A stretch of 64,000 bases of DNA from Ruminococcus sp. (lineage in GTDB: Bacteria > Bacillota > Clostridia > Oscillospirales > Ruminococcaceae), in contig SVNW01000007.1 in the NCBI GenBank assembly GCA_015066745.1, positions 1 through 64,000 of the forward strand, read 5' to 3'. Below, piece by piece: positions 49,741-59,609 of the stretch; position 1 is the stretch's first letter; the number at the start of each line of letters is the position of its first letter. The position numbers were made by a program, and so were the translations under genes. The notes beneath the pieces were generated by a model. That model ran no database searches. It saw only the letters and a list, made by a program, of their open reading frames with translations, and had not been told where the DNA came from.

Positions 49741-50688
49741 ATGGGAAAGTATAAGTTTATTAAAAAAAGTATTTTGGGCTTTTGTTTGTTGATGATGTGT
49801 GTACAGCCGTTTAAACCGGAGAACGAGAAAGTTGATGCAGATGTAACGGTTATACATGGAGATTTTAACGGCGACGGAAAAGTAAATGTTATGGATAAGA
49901 TATACATCAAGCAGTACAAGCTTGGTGAAAGAACAACATTTCCGGTTACAAACTGGAGAGCAGCGGCAGGAGTGACGGATATAGGTTCAACGGTTTCTGA
50001 TTTTCCTGATGTAAACAAGTACATATTAAAAGCAGAAAGCGATATTTTTATAGGTGAAGATATTTCATGCTTTAATGGTATAGACGTTTCAAAGTGGCAG
50101 GGTGTTATTGACTGGAATACTGTAAAAGAAGCCGGTATAGATTTTGTTATGATAAAAGCAGGCGAAGGCCTCAGTATAGAAGAAACTTTTTTCAGAAATA
50201 TAGAGGGGGCAAAAAAAGCCGGTGTGCAGTGTGGTATATACTGGTTTGCAAATGCAAGAACTGTAGAACAGGCAAAACTTGAAGCAATGGCTTGTAAAAC
50301 AGTTATGACAAATTACAAACTGGAATATCCTGTAGTATATGATTTTGAATATCGTACTCTTGATAACAACAATCCATTGGCTACAGACAGAAAAGCCGCA
50401 ACAGATGCAATAATTGCATTTCTTGATATCATTGCCGAACATAATTATTATCCTATGGTTTATTCAAACAAGGACTTTCCGAACCGCTATCTTGAAATAG
50501 AGCGTATAACGGAAAAATATGATTTCTGGTATGCAAATCTCAGTGTTACAACACCTGACGTGGAATGTACCATGTGGCAGTATTCTCACACAGGAAGAGT
50601 GCCGGGAATTCCTGAAATAGTTGACAGAGACTATTCATTTATCGACTACAAATCCCGCATGATAGAGCTTGGGCTTAACGGATATTAA
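49741..50688 (+). CDS. Secreted dockerin-GH25 lysozyme
   Basis: The 315-residue protein has a signal peptide (about 1-32). A dockerin at about 40-96 has a good first calcium loop (DFNGDGKVNVMD), but its second half is degenerate (VSDFPDVNKYIL). A GH25 domain (about 112-315) follows, with DVSKWQGVIDW, the catalytic acids in YPVVYDFEYR and MWQYS. It cleaves the glycan strands of peptidoglycan. The start is uncertain between ATG 49726 and ATG 49741; the latter gives the better signal peptide. No promoter is obvious downstream of the preceding terminator. Confidence 0.83.
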   Translation: MGKYKFIKKSILGFCLLMMCVQPFKPENEKVDADVTVIHGDFNGDGKVNVMDKIYIKQYKLGERTTFPVTNWRAAAGVTDIGSTVSDFPDVNKYILKAESDIFIGEDISCFNGIDVSKWQGVIDWNTVKEAGIDFVMIKAGEGLSIEETFFRNIEGAKKAGVQCGIYWFANARTVEQAKLEAMACKTVMTNYKLEYPVVYDFEYRTLDNNNPLATDRKAATDAIIAFLDIIAEHNYYPMVYSNKDFPNRYLEIERITEKYDFWYANLSVTTPDVECTMWQYSHTGRVPGIPEIVDRDYSFIDYKSRMIELGLNGY

Positions 50689-50694
50689 TAAAAA

Positions 50695-50742
50695 AACAAA
50701 CGACTGTTATGAAAAAGGAAAATCATAACAGTCGTATTTTTA
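50695..50742. terminator. Bidirectional terminator
   Basis: ACGACTGTTATGA (50700-50712) pairs perfectly with TCATAACAGTCGT (50723-50735), with A/T-runs on both sides. It serves the GH25 gene and the convergent metY. Confidence 0.92.
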
Positions 50743-50782
50743 TTGTTTATAACGTATTATATAAACTTTGTTGTGTATCATA

Positions 50783-52045
50783 TTAAACAGCAGCAAATGC
50801 CTGTTCAATGTCTGCGATGATATCATCAACATTTTCAAGACCAACAGAAAGTCTGATCATGCCGGAATCTATACCTGCGGCAACAAGCTGTTCGTCAGTG
50901 AGCTGTCTGTGTGTTGCGCTTGCAGGGTGAAGAACGCAGGTTCTTATATCAGCGACGTGAACACAGTTTGTAGCAAGTTTAAGACTGTCCATAAACTTTA
51001 TAGCATTTGCCTTTCCGCCCTTTATGTTGAATGTGATAACACCACTGCAGCCATCAGGGAGATATTTCTTGGCAAGTTCGGCATTAGCGTTGCCCTTTGC
51101 TGTAGGATAGTTTACAGACTGAACTTTTTCATGAGTTTCAAGATATGCACAAACCTTCTCGGCGTTTTCACAGTGTCTCTTCATTCTTACATGGAGAGTT
51201 TCAAGACCAAGGTTAAGAAGGAAAGCAGAATTAGCCGCAGGATAGCAACCGAAGTCACGCATAAGCTGCATTCTTGCTTTTATGATATATGCCATATTTC
51301 CAAATTCTTTTGTATAGCTTACGCCATGGTAACTTTCATCAGGTTCAGTAAATTCAGGATATTTTCCGTTTGCCCAGTCAAATTTACCGCCGTCAACAAT
51401 AACACCGCCACCCTGTACAGCGTGTCCGTCCATGTATTTTGTTGTGGAGTGGATAACGATATCAGCACCAAATTCGATAGGTCTGCAAAGAATAGGTGTA
51501 GGGAATGTGTTGTCTATGATAAGAGGCATATTGTTCTTGTGTGCAAATCTTGCAAGTTTTTCAATATCAAGAACTTTTATAGCCGGGTTTGCAAGTGTTT
51601 CACCGAAAACAGCACGAGTGTTCGGTTTTACAGCTTTCTGAAGTTCCTCTTCGGAAGCATCAGCGTCAACAAAGATACATTCTATTCCGAATCTCTTTAA
51701 AGTAACAGCAAAAAGGTTTACTGTACCGCCGTATATTGTAGCGGCCGAGATAAAGCTGTCACCTGCGTTGCATATATTTAAAATTGAAATAAGCGAAGCT
51801 GCCTGTCCGCTTGAAGTACACATTGCGCCAACACCGCCTTCAAGAGCAGCGATTTTTTTCTCAACAGCGTCAACTGTAGGATTTGCAAATCGTGAGTACA
51901 TATACTCTGTAGGCATGTCGAAAAGACCGGCGATATGCTCTGTTGAATCAAAGCTGTATGTTGTGCTCTGAACTATCGGTACAACTCTTGGTTCGCCATT
52001 TTTAGGAGTATATCCTTCATGCATACATTTTGTTTCAATTTTCAT
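50783..52045 (-). CDS. metY: O-acetylhomoserine sulfhydrylase
   Basis: The 420-residue enzyme belongs to the Cys/Met PLP family: STTYSFDSTEH, YSRFANPTVDAVEKKIAALEGG, DNTFPTPI, and the PLP lysine 203 in HSTTKYMDGHA. The length and insertions fit MetY, which makes homocysteine from O-acetylhomoserine and sulfide. AGGAGG precedes the ATG. The codon bias toward C-ending codons suggests good expression. Its leader has a hairpin and a strong promoter. Confidence 0.93.
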   Translation of the reverse strand: MKIETKCMHEGYTPKNGEPRVVPIVQSTTYSFDSTEHIAGLFDMPTEYMYSRFANPTVDAVEKKIAALEGGVGAMCTSSGQAASLISILNICNAGDSFISAATIYGGTVNLFAVTLKRFGIECIFVDADASEEELQKAVKPNTRAVFGETLANPAIKVLDIEKLARFAHKNNMPLIIDNTFPTPILCRPIEFGADIVIHSTTKYMDGHAVQGGGVIVDGGKFDWANGKYPEFTEPDESYHGVSYTKEFGNMAYIIKARMQLMRDFGCYPAANSAFLLNLGLETLHVRMKRHCENAEKVCAYLETHEKVQSVNYPTAKGNANAELAKKYLPDGCSGVITFNIKGGKANAIKFMDSLKLATNCVHVADIRTCVLHPASATHRQLTDEQLVAAGIDSGMIRLSVGLENVDDIIADIEQAFAAV

Positions 52046-52068
52046 TTATTTTTCCTCCTGAGTAAATT

Positions 52069-52104
52069 AAAAAAATCAAACCTTGTAAAGATCAAATAAC
52101 AAGG
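52069..52104 (-). promoter_or_regulatory. Terminator-like hairpin in the metY leader
   Basis: On the minus strand CCTTGT and ACAAGG (ends of 52081-52104) form a 6-bp stem followed by TTTGA and T7, ahead of the metY ribosome site. It begins within about 12 bp of the -10 box, so the leader is too short for a classic SAM riboswitch. It could attenuate transcription or protect the 5' end. Confidence 0.5.
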
Positions 52105-52115
52105 TCATCATATAA

Positions 52116-52144
52116 AGTATATTATATAATTTAATTTGTGTCAA
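52116..52144 (-). promoter_or_regulatory. Promoter of metY
   Basis: TTGACA (52139-52144) and TATACT (52116-52121) are 17 bp apart on the minus strand, about 70 bp before the ATG. Confidence 0.78.
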
Positions 52145-52296
52145 TAATTTTTTCAAAACTTTATTTTTAAAAGAGTTGAAATGTAAAAAAAAGTATTTAT
52201 TGAAATATATATTCATAAAAAGGATTTAAATTACTTATTTTACATTTTATTTTCTCGGGAAAAAGCAATTTTTTATGAAAAAATACTCTGTAGGGG

Positions 52297-52325
52297 TTTG
52301 ATTTTTAAATCAAATATGTTATAAT
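52297..52325 (+). promoter_or_regulatory. Promoter of the ATP synthase operon with overlapping inverted repeat
   Basis: TTGATT (52298-52303) and TATAAT (52320-52325) are 16 bp apart. The -35 lies inside a perfect 8-2-8 inverted repeat, TTTGATTT and AAATCAAA (52297-52314), a possible operator. Confidence 0.65.
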
Positions 52326-52358
52326 ATACATAAGCTTTTTAAGGAGGGTAGGTTTATT

Positions 52359-52748
52359 TTGGTAAATAAAGAGCTTTTAAAGGAAATAATGTTTATTATC
52401 CGGTGTTCTGCATTTATTGATGTTGCAGGAATAATTATTGCATCATTTTACATCAATGTATCTGATGCAGTTTTTGGTTTTCTTCTTGGAACAATATTGC
52501 TTGCGGCTGATTTGTTTTTTATTGCTCTTAGTGTGCAGGACGCAGCAAGAGGTGCGTTGGCAGGAAGTAAAAACGGCAGTAAGAAGGCTGTTTTTTATTA
52601 CATACTCAGATTTTTATTTCTGGGAGTGTTTCTGGTGCTTGCGCTGAAAATAAAATCTATAAGTTTTCCTTGTACGATCATACCGCTATTTTACCCCAAA
52701 CTTATATATCCGGTAAAAGCAGTGATTTTTTCTAAAAAGGAGGGATAA
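52359..52748 (+). CDS. atpI: ATP synthase subunit I-like membrane protein
   Basis: The 129-residue protein has four hydrophobic segments and is first in the ATP synthase operon, as expected of the poorly conserved AtpI, which aids c-ring assembly and perhaps Mg2+ supply. The identification rests on position and topology. The start is TTG at 52359 with AGGAGG 11 nt upstream. The gene ends in the ribosome site of atpB. Confidence 0.78.
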   Translation: MVNKELLKEIMFIIRCSAFIDVAGIIIASFYINVSDAVFGFLLGTILLAADLFFIALSVQDAARGALAGSKNGSKKAVFYYILRFLFLGVFLVLALKIKSISFPCTIIPLFYPKLIYPVKAVIFSKKEG

Positions 52749-52751
52749 CCA

Positions 52752-53474
52752 GTGGGTTTAAAAGAGGTAAACATAACAGGACCTAAAGTAGCATTCAGAA
52801 TATTCGGGCTAAATGTTACGGAAACAGTAATTCTGAGCTGGTGTGTTATAGCTGTTATTACCGGGCTTATTTTGTTTATGACTCATAATATGTCTAAGAC
52901 AAATCCGAGCAAAAAACAGATAGTAGCAGAGTGGATAGTGCAGATTTTCACAAATATGGTAAAAGACTCAATGGGTTCGATAAATCTGCGGTACACACCG
53001 TATATGGCAACGATATTTATGTTTTCAATATGCGGAAGCCTGATAAGTTTACTTGGTTTGCGACCTGTAACAGGTGATTACAGCACTACTCTTGCATGGG
53101 CACTTATCACCTTCGTTATGATAATACACGCAAAAATCAAAAACGACGGATTCGGAGGATATCTTATCGGTTTTACAAAACCTATAATAGTTCTTGCCCC
53201 CATAAATGTTATCAGTGAGGTGGCTACTCCGGTTTCTATGAGTATCCGTCACTTTGGTAATATCGCAAGTGGTATTGTTATAACACAGCTTCTGTATTTT
53301 GCACTTACGATGGTGTCAAATGCAATAGGACTGGATTTTCCGATATTCACTATAGGTGTTCCGGCTGTTCTGTCGGTATACTTTGATTTGTTTACCGGAT
53401 TTATGCAGGCATTTGTTTTCACGATGCTAACGATGGCAAATGTAGGTTCAGCTTATCCTGAACCGGAAAATTGA
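52752..53474 (+). CDS. atpB: ATP synthase Fo subunit a
   Basis: The 240-residue subunit has five to six membrane helices. The essential arginine lies in VSMSIRHFGNIASG (about residue 163), opposite the c-ring site. The penultimate helix region reads VPAVLSVYFDLFTGFMQAFVF. It forms the ion half-channels. The start is GTG at 52752, preceded by AAAAAGGAGG. Confidence 0.93.
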   Translation: MGLKEVNITGPKVAFRIFGLNVTETVILSWCVIAVITGLILFMTHNMSKTNPSKKQIVAEWIVQIFTNMVKDSMGSINLRYTPYMATIFMFSICGSLISLLGLRPVTGDYSTTLAWALITFVMIIHAKIKNDGFGGYLIGFTKPIIVLAPINVISEVATPVSMSIRHFGNIASGIVITQLLYFALTMVSNAIGLDFPIFTIGVPAVLSVYFDLFTGFMQAFVFTMLTMANVGSAYPEPEN

Positions 53475-53484
53475 TAACAAAACA

Positions 53485-53540
53485 GTTATTGTATTACCGC
53501 AAAGTATAATAACAAATGAAAAAATAATTTTTTGTTGCGG
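53485..53540 (+). other. Possible pseudoknot in the atpB-atpE intercistronic region
   Basis: GTTATTGTA (53485-53493) pairs with TATAATAAC (53505-53513). The loop holds CCGCAA (53497-53502), which is complementary to TTGCGG (53535-53540), only 5 nt before the atpE AGGAG site. The arrangement fits an H-type pseudoknot or alternative pairings that could tune c-subunit translation. Confidence 0.4.
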
Positions 53541-53547
53541 AGAATAG

Positions 53548-53811
<264 letters not shown>

Positions 53812-53838
53812 TCATTAAACTGAAAGGGTGTTGACAAT

Positions 53839-54348
53839 ATGCTTGATTTTTTATCAATTGACACAGGTACAATTGTATTAACACTGCTAAACACCTTGAT
53901 TTTGTTTCTTGTAGTAAAGCATTTCCTTTTTGGCAGAGTAAATAAGATACTTGAAGAACGTCAGGCTGATGTTACAAAAACATATGAAGAAGCTGATAAG
54001 GCGAAGGAAAAAGCAAAGGCACTTGAAGCTGATTACACAGAACTTATGGCAAAGGCTAAGGACGAATCAGCTGAAATAGTTAAAAATGCTACCAAGAAAG
54101 CTCAGGTACATTCTGATGAGATCATCAGCAATGCCAAGGCTGAAGCAAATAGTATCATCTCTCGTGCTAATGATGATATTGAACACGAAAGACAGCGTAC
54201 TATGAATGAAATGATGAACGAAATCTCAGGAATTGCAGCTATGATGGCTGAAAAGATTATTAAAAAAGAAATCAATCAGGCAGATCATGAAGCATTGATC
54301 AATGATTTTATTGAAAATGTGGGTGATGATGTATGGCAGCAGAAGTAG
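53839..54348 (+). CDS. atpF: ATP synthase Fo subunit b
   Basis: The 169-residue protein has one N-terminal membrane helix (about 10-27) and a long charged, Ala/Lys/Glu-rich coiled coil (about 30-150), the peripheral stalk. It overlaps atpH by 16 nt. The length is typical. Confidence 0.93.
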   Translation: MLDFLSIDTGTIVLTLLNTLILFLVVKHFLFGRVNKILEERQADVTKTYEEADKAKEKAKALEADYTELMAKAKDESAEIVKNATKKAQVHSDEIISNAKAEANSIISRANDDIEHERQRTMNEMMNEISGIAAMMAEKIIKKEINQADHEALINDFIENVGDDVWQQK

Positions 54349-54869
54349 CAAAGGTTTATGCAAATGCTTTGTTTGAGCTGTATCTTGAAAGTGGTGACGA
54401 TGACAGCATCTATAAAAATCTCAACGAGATCGCCGGTGTTTTCAGAGATCACCCTGATCTCGTGAGTCTGCTTTCAGCTCCGCTCATAACAAGCGAAGAG
54501 AAAATATCCGTTGTATCAAAAATATTTGAAGATAACGGACTGGTGTATGATTATTTGTGTCTTTTGTGCGATAAGGGCAGAGCAGGGTATTTTACAGAGA
54601 TAACCGATGTGTTTAATGCAAAATACAACGAATACAAAAATATAGCCGATGTATTGGTTATAACAAGTATTCCGCTCACAGAAAATCTCAGGGAAAAGTT
54701 GATAAAAAAACTTGAGGGTAGTCTTAAAAAGACTATTTTACTTACCGAAAAGACTGATCCGTCAATTATAGACGGAATGATTATCGAGTATGATAATAAA
54801 CGAATTGACAACAGTGTGCGTTCAAAACTTGAAGAACTCAGAAGAAACACAGTTGAAATGAGAATGTAA
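54333..54869 (+). CDS. atpH: ATP synthase F1 subunit delta
   Basis: The 178-residue protein begins VAKVYANALFELYLESG, the delta N-terminal helix bundle that grips alpha, and ends in the stalk-binding region (KKTILLTEKTDPSIIDGMII). The length is normal, and it overlaps atpF, indicating coupling. Confidence 0.93.
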   Translation: MAAEVAKVYANALFELYLESGDDDSIYKNLNEIAGVFRDHPDLVSLLSAPLITSEEKISVVSKIFEDNGLVYDYLCLLCDKGRAGYFTEITDVFNAKYNEYKNIADVLVITSIPLTENLREKLIKKLEGSLKKTILLTEKTDPSIIDGMIIEYDNKRIDNSVRSKLEELRRNTVEMRM

Positions 54870-54894
54870 AAATAATAAAAAGAAGGTGTATTGA

Positions 54895-56409
54895 TTGAGT
54901 TTACGCCCAGATGAAATTACCGGTATCATCAAAGAACAGGTGAAAAACTACAAAAATAAGATAGTTCTGACAGATGTCGGAACAGTAGTTACTGTTGGTG
55001 ACGGTATTGCAAATATTCATGGACTGGACAATTGTATGTCCAACGAACTTCTTGAATTTGAAGGCGGAGTATACGGTATGGCGCTCAATCTCGAAAGAGA
55101 TTTTGTAGGTGCGGTAATGTTAGGCTCTGACTCAGAGATAAAAGAAGGTTCTACAGTAAAGAGAACCGGAAAGATCGTATCTGTTCCGGTAGGTGATGAT
55201 TTGCTCGGAAGAGTAGTAAATGCTTTAGGACAGCCTATAGACGGAAAAGGTGCTCTTGTAACAAAGGAAACAGCTCCTATCGAAAAGATCGCTCCGGGTA
55301 TCATCACAAGAAAATCAGTTCACAAGCCATTACAGACAGGTATCAAGGCAATTGACTCCATGATCCCTATCGGAAGAGGTCAGCGTGAACTTATAATCGG
55401 TGACAGACAGACAGGAAAAACTACTATTGCACTTGATACTATCGTAAATCAGAAGGGCAAAGATGTTATATGTATCTATGTAGCAATAGGTCAGAAAAGA
55501 TCTACTGTTGCAAATGTAGTTGAAACACTTACTAAAGCCGGTGCAATGGACTACACTATAGTTGTTGCTGCTTCAGCGTCTGAACTTGCACCTTTGCAGT
55601 ATATAGCACCATATTCGGGTGTTACTATCGGCGAATACTTTATGAACAAGGGTAAAGATGTTCTCTGTATATATGACGATCTTTCCAAGCACGCTGTTGC
55701 TTACCGTGCACTTTCCCTTCTCCTTAAACGTCCTCCGGGTCGTGAAGCATATCCTGGTGATGTATTTTACCTGCATTCAAGATTGCTTGAACGTGCATGC
55801 AGTCTTAATGAAAACTTCGGTGGCGGAACACTTACAGCGCTTCCTATTATCGAAACACAGGCAGGCGACGTTTCGGCATATATCCCGACAAATGTAATTT
55901 CTATTACAGACGGTCAGATATTCCTTGAAACAGACCTTTTCAACTCAGGTATAAGACCTGCGGTAAACCCGGGTATATCTGTATCACGAGTAGGAAGTGC
56001 CGCTCAGATAAAAGCGATGAAAAAAGTTTCTTCATCACTTAAACTTTTATATTCGCAGTACAGAGAGCTCCAGTCATTTTCACAGTTCGGTTCTGATCTC
56101 GATCAGGATACAAAAGACCGTCTTGAAAAAGGTGAACGTATAGTTGAAGTTCTCAAACAGGGTAAAAATTCACCTGTTCCGGTAGAAAATCAGGTTATAA
56201 TTATTTACGCTGTAGTAAACAATTATCTCAAGGAAATACCGCTTGAATATATAGCTGATTTTGAAGCTGAGTTAAACAAATTTGTAGAAGAATCATATCC
56301 GGATATTACAAAGTCAATATCTGAAACCGGTGAACTTACTAAGGAAAACGAAGAAACACTTAAAGATGTATTAAGTACATTTGTGAAAAAATACATGGCT
56401 GATAAATAA
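54895..56409 (+). CDS. atpA: ATP synthase F1 subunit alpha
   Basis: The 504-residue subunit has the P-loop GDRQTGKT at about 169-176, followed by the non-catalytic site features, and [15 protein letters not shown]. The start is TTG at 54895 after AGAAGGTG. It forms the hexamer with AtpD. Confidence 0.97.
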   Translation: MSLRPDEITGIIKEQVKNYKNKIVLTDVGTVVTVGDGIANIHGLDNCMSNELLEFEGGVYGMALNLERDFVGAVMLGSDSEIKEGSTVKRTGKIVSVPVGDDLLGRVVNALGQPIDGKGALVTKETAPIEKIAPGIITRKSVHKPLQTGIKAIDSMIPIGRGQRELIIGDRQTGKTTIALDTIVNQKGKDVICIYVAIGQKRSTVANVVETLTKAGAMDYTIVVAASASELAPLQYIAPYSGVTIGEYFMNKGKDVLCIYDDLSKHAVAYRALSLLLKRPPGREAYPGDVFYLHSRLLERACSLNENFGGGTLTALPIIETQAGDVSAYIPTNVISITDGQIFLETDLFNSGIRPAVNPGISVSRVGSAAQIKAMKKVSSSLKLLYSQYRELQSFSQFGSDLDQDTKDRLEKGERIVEVLKQGKNSPVPVENQVIIIYAVVNNYLKEIPLEYIADFEAELNKFVEESYPDITKSISETGELTKENEETLKDVLSTFVKKYMADK

Positions 56410-56437
56410 TCTGCTGTTATTTTGGAGGTGACAGATA

Positions 56438-57301
56438 ATGGCTTCGGCTAATATGAAAGATATAAAGCGAAGAATCAAAAGTGTAAAGAGTACCATGCAG
56501 ATAACAAAGGCTATGGAACTTGTTGCTTCCTCAAAGCTTAGAAAAGCGAGGGACAAGGCAGATAGTGCGAAGCTGTTTTTTGATGCATTGTACGATACTA
56601 TGTGGGAAATAACAGATGAGAATGATACTTTTAAGTCGATTTATTTTTCAGGCAGACAGGTAAAAACAGTTATGTTTGTTGTTATAGCCGGAGACAGAGG
56701 TCTTGCCGGCGGTTATAACGCAAATGTTTTAAAACTTGCACAGCAAAAAATAGACCAGACAGCAAAGGAATATGAAGTAGTTGTTATCCCTATAGGAAAA
56801 AAAGCGGTAGAATATTTTACAAAACGCGGATACAAAGTTGTTGCAAAGTATGAAAATATCGCTGAAAATATACGTATGAATTCTGCTAAAGAAATCGGCA
56901 GCAAAATAATGGCTGCTTTTAAAAACGGCAATACAGACAGAGTAGAGCTTATATATACAGACTATGTTTCACCGCTTGTACAGCTGGCAAAACATAAAAG
57001 TATAATTCCTCTTGAAAAGCCTGAGGAAAAGGTGGCTAAAAAGCTTCATACATCATATGAACCGGCACCGGAAGCTCTTTTTGAACTGATAATGCCACAA
57101 TACATTGCAGGAGTACTTTATGGTTCGATTGCTGATTCATTTGCATCAGAGCAGGCGGCCAGAAGAATTGCAATGGAAAATGCTTCTGATAATGCTACAG
57201 AGATGATAGACGAGTTGTCGCTTCTCTATAACAGAGCACGTCAGTCTACTATTACACAGGAAATTACGGAAATAGTCGGCGGTGCAAATGTTCAGGAGTA
57301 A
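56438..57301 (+). CDS. atpG: ATP synthase F1 subunit gamma
   Basis: The 287-residue rotor subunit has the conserved N-terminus DIKRRIKSVKSTMQITKAMELVA and the C-terminal helix ASDNATEMIDELSLLYNRAR with ITQEITEIVGGA. It has a standard length. GGAGGTGA precedes the ATG. Confidence 0.96.
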   Translation: MASANMKDIKRRIKSVKSTMQITKAMELVASSKLRKARDKADSAKLFFDALYDTMWEITDENDTFKSIYFSGRQVKTVMFVVIAGDRGLAGGYNANVLKLAQQKIDQTAKEYEVVVIPIGKKAVEYFTKRGYKVVAKYENIAENIRMNSAKEIGSKIMAAFKNGNTDRVELIYTDYVSPLVQLAKHKSIIPLEKPEEKVAKKLHTSYEPAPEALFELIMPQYIAGVLYGSIADSFASEQAARRIAMENASDNATEMIDELSLLYNRARQSTITQEITEIVGGANVQE

Positions 57302-57318
57302 AAGCCTGAAAAAATTGA

Positions 57319-58730
<1,412 letters not shown>

Positions 58731-58731
<1 letters not shown>

Positions 58732-59138
58732 TGGCATCATTCAACTTGCAGATAATAACGCCTGACAAGATATTTTTTGATGGGCAGGCAGAACGTCTTA
58801 TCGTAAGAACTACCGAGGGTGATATGGGTATACTTGCAAAACATGAAAATTTTGTAGGTGCACTTCCTTCGGGAGCAGTAAAGATAATGACAGACGGTAA
58901 TTATAAGGTTGCTGCTATATCCTCAGGTGTTGTAAAGGTATCTGAAAACAAAACAACCATTATAGCCGAAGCTATAGAATGGGCTGATGAGATCGATATA
59001 GACTGGGCAAACCGTTCAGCCGACGAAGCTCGTGAGAAGATAAATGCTGCTGAAAGTAATAAGGAAATTGCATATGCCGAATTAAAACTTCAGCGTGCTT
59101 TAAATAGAATAAGCGTTCATACATCAAATAAAAAATAA
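58731..59138 (+). CDS. atpC: ATP synthase F1 subunit epsilon
   Basis: The 135-residue protein has the N-terminal beta-barrel (LQIITPDKIFFDGQAERLIV, GDMGILAKHENFVGAL) and a C-terminal helical hairpin, which can inhibit ATP hydrolysis. It is the last gene of the complete operon. Confidence 0.95.
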
Positions 59139-59155
59139 AAAAATTTTTTATTATC

Positions 59156-59201
59156 AGGAGCGAAGACGGACAGTTATAAGCCGTTTTCGCTCTGTTTTTT
59201 T
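59156..59201 (+). terminator. Terminator of the ATP synthase operon
   Basis: GAGCGAAGACGG (59158-59169) pairs with CCGTTTTCGCTC (59181-59192), followed by T7. Confidence 0.92.
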
Positions 59202-59300
59202 GTTTACAATAACTATATAAAAGTGTTAATTAAAAGTCATTTGAAATAAAGTAGACATTATTATTCAATTCCTGATTGAATTGGTTAGGAAATATGTAGA

Positions 59301-59330
59301 TTGTTACAGTTGACTATTTTCGATTATAAT
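59301..59330 (+). promoter_or_regulatory. Possible promoter of pflB
   Basis: TTGTTA (59301-59306) and TATAAT (59325-59330) are 18 bp apart. If used, it gives a leader of about 270 nt before pflB. Confidence 0.5.
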
Positions 59331-59374
59331 GTTAAAATGTATGTGGTAGATAAAATAATTCGGTTAAGTGCAAC

Positions 59375-59406
59375 AAAGATTGTCGCGAAAATAACAATCT
59401 TTTTAC
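59375..59406 (+). promoter_or_regulatory. Terminator-like hairpin in the pflB leader
   Basis: AAAGATTGT (59375-59383) and ACAATCTTT (59394-59402) form a perfect 9-bp stem with a 10-nt loop, running directly into a T5 stretch. A second, weaker stem TCCGT/ACGGA lies at 59502-59525. It may attenuate pflB expression. The rest of the 470-bp gap shows no recognised riboswitch. Confidence 0.5.
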
Positions 59407-59609
59407 GTTTGTGATTAAAAGTTAAAAAATCAGCTAAAATATCATAAAGAATTATTTATCTTACTTTGAGGAAAATTTGATTGGATTGCTTGAAAAGTCT
59501 GTCCGTAAATGTTTTGAATAACGGATAGCAAAGGATTAAGGGTATTTTGGGAGGAAAGTTTTAATAAGAGTAGCCGCTTACGACTAGTAATTATGGAGGT
59601 ATTATTTTA

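Noticed and set aside
50768-51700. Plus-strand 310-codon open frame opposite metY
   Set aside because: Its composition is that of an antisense shadow (Cys/Phe/Lys/Ser-rich), it has no domain, and metY on the other strand is unmistakable.
52046-52144. SAM (S-box) riboswitch upstream of metY
   Set aside because: The leader from the predicted promoter is only about 70 nt and lacks the S-box core helices.
59202-59609. ZTP (pfl) riboswitch or Rex operator upstream of pflB
   Set aside because: The conserved ZTP core (CCGCCUGGGC-type) and the TTGTTAA-N-TTAACAA type Rex palindrome were not found.
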